Of a stretch of 64,000 nt of DNA, positions 46,801 through 60,432 are shown in pieces. The notes beneath the pieces are model-generated. The model was not told the DNA's origin, searched no databases, and saw only the letters and a program-made list of their open reading frames with translations. How positions within the stretch are numbered: the stretch's first letter is position 1; each line of letters opens with the position of its first letter. The stretch spans positions 39,940,999-40,004,998 of the forward strand of contig CM035808.1 of assembly GCA_020466095.1 (NCBI GenBank), read 5' to 3'. A program made the translations under genes and the position numbers. The DNA is from Chlorops oryzae. Its lineage: Eukaryota; Arthropoda; Insecta; Diptera; Chloropidae.

Positions 46801-49800
46801 TATACCCAGTTGGGTAGTTTTGGGGTTTCAAACCCCCTCCGAAATGTGAGAAATCACAAAGGAACTAGAGAAATTTGTCATGATGAACTCGAACATTATT
46901 TGAGTGCCCAAAAACCTCTCCTGAAATAATTTTTAGACTACGCGCCTGATATACATATATCTCGCGAACGTTTTGAGATTGACATAGCAAAAGGATATAT
47001 AACTTTTTTTAACGAAATTACTTTTTTCTTTTAAATCCCTTCAAAACCTTAAATTATGAATGCTTCCCTTTGAAAGAGAAGCTCCTGCTCTTCATTTTTT
47101 CAAATGCTTTTTGCCCTTACGTTTGAAATTTCTTTGTGACAAAACAGATTGCTGTTTCCATAGCAAAAAAAAAAAAAATATGACAGGAACTTTTGCAGAA
47201 AATTTCTTGAAAATTAGAACAAGGCCGGAAGAGGGAAAATAAAGAAAAATATTTTTTCTTTCCATTCTTCTGCGAAGGAGATTAGAAAGGATATTCTGTT
47301 TTTAACAAAATTTGAAATGGCATTTTTATGCGTAAATTCCCTACGATATACATAGGTATGTATGAATTCTTGTAAAACATTTAAAAAGTCGCATTCAGAG
47401 AGCATAACTGTCAAAATAATCCGATTGAATTCCAATTGAAATGAACATTTATAGCAGAACGCCATAGCTATGCTCTCTCACTTTTCATTTATTGTGTGTA
47501 CGCTATTGTCTCCGAGTTTGAGCTGAACAGCCGGACAGGGGACGCAAAGATCTAGAGGTATTTCCCGTTGGTTTAATTGATTTTTTTTATATCACTTTTA
47601 GCTTTATTAATAGCTTGTTTCCACTATTAATCGTTCGTCGAACGATTTTGTCTATTCTTAGCTATCGCTGTGGATGAAAAATGTAAAGCATATTTATAGG
47701 GTAATTTTTTCTCCTGATTTCGGGTACAAATTTTCATATTTTCAGTGTCAAATCGTTATCAAGAAGTTCTCGGATTGAGTTAGTGTACTCGAAGAAGCTG
47801 ATTTGTTTTATATTCTCTTCATTTTAATTATAAAATTTTCATAATCTTCGTACCGGTCTGAGAGTTATATGCCAAAAATGGTAAAAAGGTGACGAAAAAA
47901 TGGTTAAAATTTTTGCTATTTTCATCTACTAGATGGAGTTTTATCGGGTCAGTTAATACTGCAGTTTTTTTTCTCTATGCCATAGTCTAAAACTTTGTCA
48001 TAGACAAGAAATTGAAATATCATACGGCTTACGAGATATAGCCATAAATAAGTGCGCAGCTTAAATCTCTGCCAAACATTTCAAGACCGATTTAAAATTG
48101 ACCTGTAGACAATATAGCAAAACAAAATATAGGGATTTGCTACACTTATCAAGTACTTTCAGGGATTTCAATGGGATTCTTCTAAGATAATTCACTGCTC
48201 GTTTTGAAGAACTTGAGTGAAGGTTAATAATAATAACAATAAAAAAAAAACACATCAAAAAAACCTTACCTTATAGTCTTTCATAACTCTACATGTATTT
48301 ATGGGTCCGATCGTCCGGAATAGTGCGTATAATTCACGATCAGTCATATCTTGCGGTAAATAGTTGACAATTAAATTTGTAGCACTCGATCCATGGTTTC
48401 CGTGATTTGAATTTTCGCCACAGCCTCCGGAGCCGCAATTTAAGGAATTTGTACTCGCAGCGGGTATCATATTTCCTGTTGAGCCCATGCCGCCGCCGCC
48501 ACCGCCTGAAAAATCGCTATAGCCGCGACGTGAATACGCTGGACCTGGATACGATGATGTGAAATCTGTGTCCTGCGGTGAAAACGCATAACGTGACTGG
48601 AAATTCAATTCAAAGAATTTTGAACATTGATGGCGCTTTTGCTTTTCATATAAGTTTTCAAGAGTTCGGTAAGACGTCTTCGGGTAACAATCTTTAAAAA
48701 TTTTTTTCTTTTCTTTTAACTTCAAAAACCGCAACATTACGATTCACTTTGGATTAATACCAAATTTAAGAATAGTTTTTCTTTTTCGTTTTCTTCTTCT
48801 TCTTCTTATTTTTTGATTAAAAATTAGCAAACAAACTCGATTAATAATAGCGAGCGAGAAACTTTTTATATTAAATTTAATGAATTAATTTATTTTTTAA
48901 ATTTATTTTCGAACAAATTTCAAGCAAAAGTATTCAAAAAGTTCATTGAATTTATTCTTATAAATATATAAATATTTTTGCATATCATATACATACATAA
49001 GTTTAAGGAACTACAAAGTAAAGCCAAGGCCAATAGAGAAGATCAGTTTCCTTGAACTTTTTTGAACGGCTTTACTTCATAATTGGAACAGTTGGATATT
49101 TCAATAAAACAGCATTCAAAATTTGTGAATTTTTTTTTTTTTTTGAAATATTAATAACAAAAACTTTCATTGCATTGCATTCACAAGACAAATGAACAAC
49201 AACAACCAGAAGAAAATAAAGGTTTTTATTTTTCCAAAATTAAAAATGTCTTTGTCGTCAGAAAACTATTTTGTGTGCTTTTAGGGGCACTTTTGAATGA
49301 TTTTTTTTTTTTGTTTTTAAATGAGATAAATATTTGTATATGAGTGAATATTAATTATGTATAGAAGAATAAGAGTGTAATGCCTTTTTATACCCAGCGT
49401 AAGCGGGGTATATTAGTTTTGTGCAAATCTTGTAACAGGGAGAATTAAGCTCCGGAGCTATAGAAAAATATATATAGAAATGATCAGGATCAAAAACTGA
49501 ATCGATTTAGACATGTCCGTCTGTCCGTCTGTCCGTCTGTCCGTCTGTCCGTCCGTTCCGTCCGTCCGTCCGTCCGTCCTCCGTCGTCCGTCTGTCTCGT
49601 CCGTCCGTGGTCGGATCTCCTCCGAAACGGCTGGACCAATCAAGTCGAAATTTGGCACACAGGTATATCGGGATCCGAGTATGATCCTAAGTAAAAATGG
49701 GAGACATCCGCCCACTGCCACGCCCACAAATGAATATAATGTGTTTTCAGTAAAATGCTTGTAACTTGCGAACCAGTCAACACATTCCATTGATATTTGG

Positions 49801-52800
49801 TGTACTGGTAAACTACGAAAAGGGACATATCCTGGCAAAAAATGGACGCCGCCCTCCTCGAGCCACGCCCACAAATAAGCCCAAAAATAAGGGCTTATCG
49901 TAACTTGTGAAGTAAAAGGCGTAGAAGCTTCAAATTCGCAGCATAGGTTGCCTAAGGCAAATGAAAGGTGTAGGAACAAAAATTTATGTAGCCCGCCTAC
50001 TGCCACGCCCACAAATAGAGAATTTTCATAACTTCCGAGGTAAAAGGCGTAGAAGCTTCAAATTCGCAACATAGGTTCACCAAGCCAAATGAAAGGTGTA
50101 GGAAAATTTTTTTTATGGCCCGCCCACTGCCACGCCCACAAATGAAGTTTTTTCGTAACTTCCGAAGTAAAAGGCGTAGAAGCTTCGAATTCGCAACATA
50201 GGTTCACCAAGGCGAATGAAAGGTGTAGGAAAAAATTTTTTGTGGCCCGCCCACTGCCACGCCCACAAATAAAGATTTTTCGTAACTTCCGAAGTAAAAG
50301 GCGTAGAAGCTTCAAATTCGCAACATAGGTTCACCAAGGCGAACGAAAGGTGTAGGAAAAAATTTTATGCGGCCCGCCCACTGCCACGCCCACAAATGAA
50401 GATTTTTCGTAACTTCCGAAGTAAAAGAAGTAGAAGCTTCAAATTCGCAACATAGGTTCACCAAGGCGAATGAAAGGTGTAGGGAAATAATTTATGTTGC
50501 CCTCCCACTGCCACGCCCACAAATAGAGAAGCAAAACATAGTGCGTTCGTAATGTCGGGACGCTGGGTATTTCAAAGTCGGGCTTGACCGACTTTAGCTT
50601 TCTTACTTGTTATTGCTACAGTAGTGTGTGTGGTAGTGTGTATTTATTGTTATATTTAATTCCTCAATGAAAAATATGTAAAAATTAAAAGAAAATTTTT
50701 AGATGGAGGAGTTACGACTTCTCAAAAGGAATAATCCACATGACCTCATCTTGCAAACTTTCGCTAAATAATAATAATTATAATAATCACTATACATAAT
50801 ATAATTATAATTATAATAGTATTAATAAAATAATAATTATAATAAAATAATAATAAAATAATAATAATAATAAAATAATAATAATAATAAAATAATAATA
50901 ATAATAATACAATATACTTAAATAAACAAATAAAATATAAATAAATAAATGAAATATAAATAAATAAATAAAATATAAATAAATAAATAAAATATAAATA
51001 AATAAATAAAATATAAATAAATAAATAAATAAATGAAATATAAATAAATGAATAAAAAAATTAAACAGATAATATAGAGATAAATAAAGATATAAATAAA
51101 TACAAAAAATAATTAAACACATAAAATAGAGATATTTAAAGATATAAATGAATATATAAAATATTAATAAAAATAAAATTACGGCCCTACCTAACCTAAC
51201 ATAACCTAAGCTTGCTTTTCAACTGTCCTTATATCCACGAATCCCAAGCGAAGGCTCAGAACCAATATTACCAAAGAATAGTCAAGTAAAAATAAAATAT
51301 TAGGTGTAGTAAAAAGAAATCCATTATTTTTGCATTAAATTGAGGGCTTTATTTAAGATAGTTAGAATGACCCGATTTAGGTCAAATATGCGCCGTTTTG
51401 TTCGATAACTTGTTGCCATTTTAAAGGTATTTTCATTATGCCTCTCTCATAGAAGCCCTCGTTCCTATTAGCAAAAAATTGAGACAGTCGAATTTCAGAA
51501 GCCTCTCTTGAAGCGAATGTTTCACCAGCAAAATTGTTCGCCATGGACAGGAACAGATGGTAATCACTTGGTGCCAGGTCCGGACTATAAGGTGGATGCA
51601 GAAGAACCTCCCAACCAAACTCCCGGAGCTTCTGGCGAGTCACTATCGATGTGTGTGGCCTGGCGTTGTCCTGATGGAACACAATTCCTCTCCTATTGGC
51701 CAAAGCTGGCCGCTTATGGGCGATTGCTTCCTTCAGACGGTCCAATTGTTGACAGTAGAGTTCCGAGTTAAGAGTTTTGCCGTATGGGAGCAGCTCATAG
51801 TAGATAATTCCCTGCCAATCCCACCAAACACACAGCAAAACCTTCCTGGCCGTCAATCCTGGCTTGGCCACCGTTTCCGCCGGTTCACCGTGTTTCGACC
51901 TCGACCGTTTTCGCTTGACGTTGTCGTAAGTGACCCACTTTTCATCACCAGTCACCAACCGCTTCTGAAATGGGTCGATTTTGTTGCGGTTCAGCAGCGA
52001 TTCGCAGATGGAAATTCGGTCTATGAGGTTTTTTTGCGTTAACTCGTGTGGCAGCCATACATCGAGCTTCTTTGTGTATCCAGCCTTATTCAAAATGGTT
52101 CCAAACGGTTTTTTGTGCAATCTTTAGCTCTTTTGCAATCGAAACAGTGCTAACATGACGGTCGGACTCGATAATTTCCATGATTTTATCGACATTTTCG
52201 ACAATTGGCCTTCCAGTGCGTGGTGCATCCTTGACATCGAAGTTACCGGAACGGAATCGACGAAACCAAAATTGCGCATGATTGGCTGTTACAGTATCAG
52301 GTCCATAAACGCTATTCACATTTTCAGCCGCCTGGCTTGCGTTTTCTCCTTTATCGAAGAAAAACTGTAAAATGTAGCGAATTTTCTCTTTGCTGATGTC
52401 CATCTTTGACAAGCTCTCAAACAAAACTGAATCAATCAATCAAAAAAGTGTCAAAAAAGCTTTTTTAGTAGGAACTGTCATCTTTCTAATGCCCCCTAGC
52501 GGAACACGATCGGACTTATACAACGCGAGATGCAGATAAATAACGCCATCTATTGGAAAAATAATGGATTTCTTTTTACTACACCTAATATAATGAAGTA
52601 AGAGAAAATTGTGGCATCACCATTCACTGCCAGGGTTGTTAGGATATCGTACAGCTGATTGCATTAATATGTTTGAAAATGGAGTCAATGAACAAATATT
52701 TATTCCAATGATTATATGGTAATTCCAGGCGCGCAGCCAGGATTTCAATTTGGGGGGGGTTCGCAGAAAATTTTTCTAAATATTTTTTGTTTTTATTTTC

Positions 52801-55800
52801 GTAAAAAGCTTACAAAATATATAATTAAAATATATTTACATAAATATTTTAAATTTTTATAAGGTGTACAAAGTAAAAAAAGTATTTTCGAAGGAACTTA
52901 TTCAATTTAAAGTGCAATGTTAAGTCTGCGCTTGCTTTCAGCAAGTTTATTTAGTATGTCCTCTACACTGGGAGTAAGATCTCGATGGACGTAGAGGAGT
53001 GCTAAGGCATTTAACCTCTGTTCTGTCATTGTAGATCTAAGATAAGTTTTGAGTCGGCGGAGAGTTGAAAACGAACTCTCATTTTCACATGTGGTTATTG
53101 GAAGAGTAGCCAAAATAAAATAAAAATAGTTGGTAAAATATCTTTTTTACAAAATTTTATAGCGTCAAACACTGTTTTTGGTCTTTAATTTTTTTCTAAA
53201 TTATTAATTAATTTATACCAAATAGTGAGCTCCATTTTTGAATCATCAAAATTTCCCTCTAAATCATCTTGATAAAACTGAAAGAGTTTTTTAAATTTGT
53301 CTAAAAAATCATCAACTTTTGCAGTATCGCTTTGAGGAAATAAAACTTGAAAACCAAGAAGAATATCCTTGTGTTTTGAAAAGCGATTGGTTAAGTTGAC
53401 AATAAATGCATCCACAAAAGGTAAATAAAGGGAAATACGATAATAATATTCAACACTTTTAGTATGAAAATGTGCTTCGTGGTCCTGAGAATGTGCGAGC
53501 CTAGGTTTTTGCAAATTAAGTCCGCTTGATAAAGCTTGCTTCTCAGCGTTTTTAAACAATTTCTGAAATTCTTCCTCAGCGTTACTTCTTAAGGTTTGAA
53601 TATTCTCTAAGCATATATCTGCTAGGACAACAGCATATTTGAGATCAATGTTTCTACCTTGTAAATATTTACATAGAACAAATGTGTAACTAAAAACTTG
53701 ATTTGTACAATGAAGAGATATAAGAAATTCGCCTTTTTGTAAGGCACATTTTAATAAATTAGACTGACTTGACACATTTTGATCATTCCAAGAGGAAATT
53801 CGGTCAAGAACTAAAATTATTGCATCATAAAACTTAATAAAAGAGTTTGTAGGACGGCGATGTAGAAATGTAAGCTGTGTCGTGTATTTTTTCCTTAATT
53901 TGGGGGGGGTTTGAACCCCCAAAACCCCCCCTGGCTGCGCGCCTGGGTAATTCATATTGCTACCCTCCGATTCCATTGTTGCTCAACCTGTCCTTCTTTT
54001 CCATTATTTTCCAAAATCGCTATTTAAAAAAATTTTTTCGAATGCCAACCGTTCTTAAAAGTGTTGCCGGCCGAGGGTTTTTATAATGTTTTTAAAACTT
54101 ATTAAGAAATTTGAATATTCTATAATATCGATTTGTATTACAATTGTTTACTACCCTTGGTAATATTAAGCCCAAGAAGGCTTGGAAAAGGTCTACATGA
54201 ACAGGTCTCCTATTTGTTTGTGGCCTGATATGGTAGAGTCTACATAGACAGGTAACTCTTTAAGACACCAGAGGAAAGAGCTCCTTCAAAAGCTCGTCTA
54301 TCGATTCAAAATCCATTCAGCCTTGGGGACCCTATTTAAGCGATAATCTGGTGAGAAAGGAGAATAAACTATGAACTTTGAAAAGATTAAGCAATCACTT
54401 AATTGATTCTGTTTACACTTAGCCTAAAGCTTATTTCAGACTTGCGTTCAAATTGTTGCAAAGCCGTTCAAAAGTCAATCAATCAATCAATCATTAATTA
54501 CTTGTGATGTCTGAAAAGTTACCCCATTTTCAATTGTATTCATCGATTTTCATTTGAACGCCGCCTTTTTCCTCCTTTCCAAATTCGCATTAAATTTGAA
54601 TTTAATTGAAAACTTCTCGACTCTTTCCATCGACAAAAGAAACGAAAAATTCAAAATAACGAGAATAAAAATAAAAGGAAATAAAAAATAAATCATAGGT
54701 ATACTACTTTGACCCGTTCACTATTTCATTTTCTCTCTCTCTTCGTTTTCTTGTTTTAACAACTTATGACTGCGCTTTTCCGCACGCAACGTCGTCAACT
54801 GTTTTTGGGTGGCGGAGGGGTGGGTTCTTATGTCGCTTTCGGTTTACGCAAATGAACTGTTTTGCGGTTTTTAAGTTTCATTCGATTTGAAAAAAGGAAA
54901 AGAAAATTAAACAAGGAAAACTAAGAAAGCATTTCCATTGAAGTGAACACACCGAGCGGATATAACGAAAGGAAAATCGTGACACGCAAATTGAACATTA
55001 AGTTGATTACCGTTAAGAAAATTTTGTGCAAATTTTTTACGACATAAAATGTTGAAAGAAAGCAATTGTCGTCTTGAATCGAAATTTTTTCGTGCTTCCA
55101 CATTACATTTTTATATATATATTTTTTTTTTGTATTTTTGTTTTATTTGTCATTACTTTTTATAAAACTTTTCGATATACATAAGTTCGTGTTTGGGGAG
55201 AAAATAACATAGCCTTAAGGATCTCAAGGAACTAACGATTATGGCACCCGGAAATGAGGCATGCTTAAAAGGTTCGCATAAACATGACTTTGGGGCTTTT
55301 TTGAAAAGTAGGTCAAAGATAAAATTAAGTATATGTACAAAAAAGGCACTAATATCATAGAAAATAATGGTATTGAAAATTTCATTTTGGCCTTTCATAA
55401 AAAAGAAGGAAAAAAAGGAAACAAATGCACCCCCGCGGCATCAATTTAATATGAACATTCATTAATATTAAATCTCTCCGAAACACACAACTTCTCCCCA
55501 GCGACCATTCGGCTTCGTTACATTCACAAAAAGGACCCAAAAAGAAAAGGAGAATGGCATAAAAAAACTTCTTGTGACCCAGCAGCTTAAAGTCGGTAAC
55601 AAAAAAAAAAAAAAATTTTAAAAAAGGAAAAAAAATAATTGAAAAATAAAATTGAAAAGTGCATTAAATTGACAGAATTGACTTTCCCTCCCGCCCTTCT
55701 CGTTCTACTTCTCCTTGCCATTAAGCTCGCACAGCATATGAACTTTCAAACATTTCCATCGTAAATGGAAGTTTTAACTTTCAATGTCGCCGCCTGCCGC

Positions 55801-58800
55801 TTTTCCGTGGAATTTACAGTCGACTTACATGTTATTTCTTCTTGAGCAACTAATTGCCTTGCCGAAGAAGTTAGCAGTTGCAGTCGAAAACTTGTGTGTG
55901 AGCGAAGCGCCAAAAGCCGAACTATGTATTTAACGATGTCACGGACACGTTTAGCTGAAACCTGTGGCATCATCATCAGAGCTCAGATGCGAGAGCAGCA
56001 CGCCCGCCGTATGAGTAACGTAGTCGTCTAATGCGCCTTCTCATTGCTCATACGTGCAGGCGATTCGCTTTTCGGTCTCTTTACGCTTATGTTCACATTT
56101 CATACGTGGGAAATGTGATAATGTTATGTATGAATAGCAAAGCGCGCATATGAAAAGCATGAAAGTTTGAAGAATATAAACAAATGTGCAAAGTCAAAGA
56201 AAGGGGAGAACACACAAACTTAGACATGAACCCACGCAGATGTACACTGGCTGTGCTTGAACTTGCCAAATATATGTATATATGAAAAATATACCTTCGC
56301 GTGACAGTGGGGTTGGGCATGCCATAAGGTACTCAAATTTTTGATTGCTTAACAAATGAGAAACTTGAACAATTAAATGGATATCGTAGTGTTAAAACTG
56401 TTTGCCATGTAGCAGCAGCATTGCCAGATGATTTTTTGTTGCATTTTCTAAGTACATATTTGTAAAAATCTGGATTATTTTTATGTAACGGCAGGACATT
56501 TAAATTTTACAACAATAGTTATATGCCTGGCCGACCACTGATTTAAAGTCACTGACCACGACTTCAAGACCGAATCGATTATATTCGGGCCTATTACGGT
56601 AGTCGCCGTCGACGCAAAAAATAGACGAAGCGACAGATTCGTATTACAGTAGTCGCCGTCGACGCAATATTGTCGTCGTCGTCGCTAAATACCTATTACC
56701 GTAGTCGCCGCGAGAGTCGCTTCTTGTCGTTTTCTGTCGCTATTTTTTTTAGGTGACGACTAGCAGGCGAGCAGTGCGATAAAAGTAATAAAATGAAAAC
56801 TAATTTCACTCAATAGTGAGCCAGCTTGAAAAGAACCCAAGTATGGCAAGAGGTTAGCGAAAAGGAACTATTCCTAGCAATTTTAAGGAAGAGTGGGAAG
56901 TCATTTCGTCAAAAATGAATTCACCTTGTCCTCCCATGCAAACTTAAAATATCCAATCTTTGTCTTAAAATTCTCCTCTGGTAATAACTTGAATTTCTTT
57001 AATTTTTGCTTGAGCTTTCAAAATTTTTTTTACTCTTAAAACTATGTCACACAAACAAATTTTCATAAGATTGGTTCCATTTTCCGAATAAAAAATAAAA
57101 GTGCTACCAATTTCATTTAAAATTCGTCGTCATCGTCTCGAACTAGTACCGTAATAGCTATTAAGGGGCGAAGCGACGGCGACGACGACATCGTTGCTAA
57201 GTCATCGACGACGATAGCGGCGACAACCGTAATAGGCCCGATTGAAATATTTGATTCCAATAACCAATGGTTAAAGTTAATTAATATAAAAATTCTACCT
57301 TCTTATTGAGATCATCTTCATCCTTAGTAATGGAATTTTTCATTTTTTTTTTCCAATCCTTCATTCTATTAACCGAAAGAATGATAAATATTGTAAATAA
57401 AGTCTTTTAAGAGGAAATTTTTAGATCAAAAAATTATTTTTCTATTTAAATTTTGTCCAATCTTAACCCACTGTATTAGGATTCAAGCAATCTTAGTGAC
57501 ACCATGACTTTTCAGCGGTAAATAAAAGTGGTAAGCAAAGCCACAGAATTGAAAGCATTAAATTTAAAAATTAATGACGTTCGAAATTGAATAGGGGAGT
57601 GAGTTCTCTGAAAGGACGTGCCTTCGTGGCTAGTTTGTCGCTCGAACGCAGCAACGCATGTTTTTTTTCTTCTATTTTTGAGGGCGTCGAGCTTTTGTCA
57701 ACAGTTCGCATCAAACTTCGTGTATTCGTTGCTGTTATTTAGAGAGAGAGAGAGAGGGGAAAAGAAAAAAGATTTAAAAAAGGCGACTTTTGTCTTGGCA
57801 ATAATACTATTTCGTTCGACTGACTTGAACATTAGTTGCGGCAAGCAAGGACGACTCTTCAACGTCGGGAACAGCTCCTCTTCCTCTACTGCCGTACTCA
57901 ACGATTTGCTGTCGTGCTTCTAATTCGATCAAATTACTTTTCAAGCACTTCTACTGGTGGAATGGATAAAACTTTTTGTTTCTAATTTAATATTCTGGGG
58001 TCTTTTTGTTTGCGCTTGTGTTTTGTCTCTAGGAGGTATCAAGGAATTGCATATTAATGGATTACGCTGCGATGGCGTTGAGAAAATACAATGAATTATT
58101 AATCAGAGAAGAATAATTTTAGCTTTTTTATTGGTATTTTTTTTTTTTTATTTAATAGGGAATTTAAATGGGGAAAATATGAATTGAAATTTCGATCGAT
58201 TTATGAACAGAAGGGTTCATGGGTCAAAAGAAAGAAAAGGCGAAAATTCATGGAAAAAATAGGAAGCATTGTCTTGAAAATGGACTGCCTAGAAATATTA
58301 GGTGTAGTAAAAAGAAATCCATTATTTTTGCATTAAATTGAGGGCTTTATTTAAGATAGTTAGAATGACCCGATTTAGGTCAAATATGCGCCGTTTTGTT
58401 CGATAAATTGTTGCCATTTTAAAGGTAATTTCATTATGCCTCTCTCATAGAAGCCCTCGTTCCTATTAGCAAAAAATTGAGACAGTCGAATTTCAGAAGC
58501 CTCTCTTGAAGCGAATGTTTCACCAGCAATATTGTTCGCCATGGACAGGAACAGATGGTAATCACTTGGTGCCAGGTCCGGACTATAAGGTGGATGCAGA
58601 AGAACTTCCCAACCAAACTCCCGGAGCTTCTGGCGAGTCACTATCGATGTGTGTGGCCTGGCGTTGTCCTGATGGAACACAATTCCTCTCCTATTGGCCA
58701 AAGCTGGCCGCTTATGGGCGATTGCTTCCTTCAGACGGTCCAATTGTTGACAGTAGAGTTCCGAGTTAAGAGTTTTGCCGTATGGGAGCAGCTCATAGTA

Positions 58801-60401
58801 GATAATTCCCTGCCAATCCCACCAAACACACAGCAAAACCTTCCTGGCCGTCAATCCTGGCTTGGCCACCGTTTCCGCCGGTTCACCGTGTTTCGACCAC
58901 GACCGTTTTCGCTTGACGTTGTCGTAAGTGACCCACTTTTCATCACCAGTCACCAACCGCTTCAGAAATGGGTCGATTTTGTTGCCGTTCAGCAGCGATT
59001 CGCAGATGGAAATTCGGTCTATGAGGTTTTTTTGCGTTAACTCGTGTGGCACCTATACATCGAGCTTCTTTGTGTATCCAGCCTTATTCAAATGGTTCCA
59101 AACGGTTTTTTGTGCAATCTTTAGCTCTTTTGCAATCGAAACAGTGCTAACATGACGGTCGGACTCGATAATTTCCATGATTTTATCGACATTTTCGACA
59201 ATTGGCCTTCCAGTGCGTGGTGCATCCTTGACATCGAAGTTACCGGAACGGAATCGACGAAACCCAAATTGCGCATGATTGGCTGTTACAGTATCAGGTC
59301 CATAAACGCTATTCACATTTTCAGCCGCCTGGCTTGCGTTTTCTCCCTTATCGAAGAAAAACTGTAAAATGTAGCGAATTTTCTCTTTGCTGATGTCCAT
59401 CTTTGACAAGCCCTCAAACAAAACTGAATCAATCAATCAAAAAAGTGTCAAAAAAGCTTTTTTAGTAGGAACTGTCATCTTTCTAATGCCCCCTAGCGGA
59501 ACACGATCGGACTTATACAACGCGAGATGCAGATAAATAACGCCATCTATTGGAAAAATAATGGATTTCTTTTTACTACACCTAATATGTATTTGAAATC
59601 TTAGTGGGGAAGACGGCTTTGATTCGCATTTCTTCTTCCATTAACACCAGCATTTTTAAAAATTTCTTCTTAGGATTAAAAAATAAAATAAATAATTGAA
59701 TGAATAAATAAATAAATAAATATATAAATAAATAAATTAAATTAATTAATAAATAAATAAATTATTAAAATAAATTTAAAAAAAAACTTGGTCCACAGAT
59801 AAAATGTTAGCCCCCGGTCTTTTCAATATCCTGAAAGGTTCAACTTCGAACCTCTTCCCCTTCTTGGCGACCCTTCCACTTATCCATCCTTAAAGGTTCT
59901 TCAAAAAATTAACAAAAATCAACAAGTATGTACCAGAAAGCAGGCAAAGAATCCCTCGAAACTGACAACCGTCTTAAATTTTAAGCACCATTTGTTGGAA
60001 TTAATTAAGAAAGTGACTTAAAATGAACTTATTTCGAAGCTACTAAGTATGAATGATGAGAGAAAAACATAAAAAAATAAACTTCGCCTTACTAAGAAGC
60101 TTTTCTCCGGACTTATGTATAACTCGAACGAAAAGCTTCCCTCCTGGCCTTTGAGATGCTTTGATAAATGTGTGTTTGTGTTTGTTTTGCACACATGTGC
60201 TTATAAATTAAATTTTTGTTATTGTAATTGTTGCTGTTGTTGTTTATTTATTTGTGTTATGTTAGCAGTTTGTTTTAAAGCAAAATAATCGTTTGTCACC
60301 GAAGCCAATATCAAGAGTGTTAAATCTTCTTGCCTTTTGTTTCGTGTTGGGAATTTTAATTTGTTGGGAGATACTTTTGCTTGAAATGGGTAAAGTGTTT
60401 A

Positions 60402-60432
<31 letters not shown>

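Noticed and set aside
48597..48737. Sxl reading frame extended upstream of 48596
   Set aside because: It lies past a good acceptor (TTGAATTTCCAG) and does not match Sxl; the true upstream partner is the exon at 60935-60977.
49513..49610. CRISPR-like regular GTCC repeats
   Set aside because: It is a simple microsatellite inside a eukaryotic mobile repeat, without spacers.
53877..53976. First 30 residues of the hAT frame starting MESEGSNMNYPG
   Set aside because: They read through the element's own terminal repeat and flanking host DNA and are not part of the transposase.
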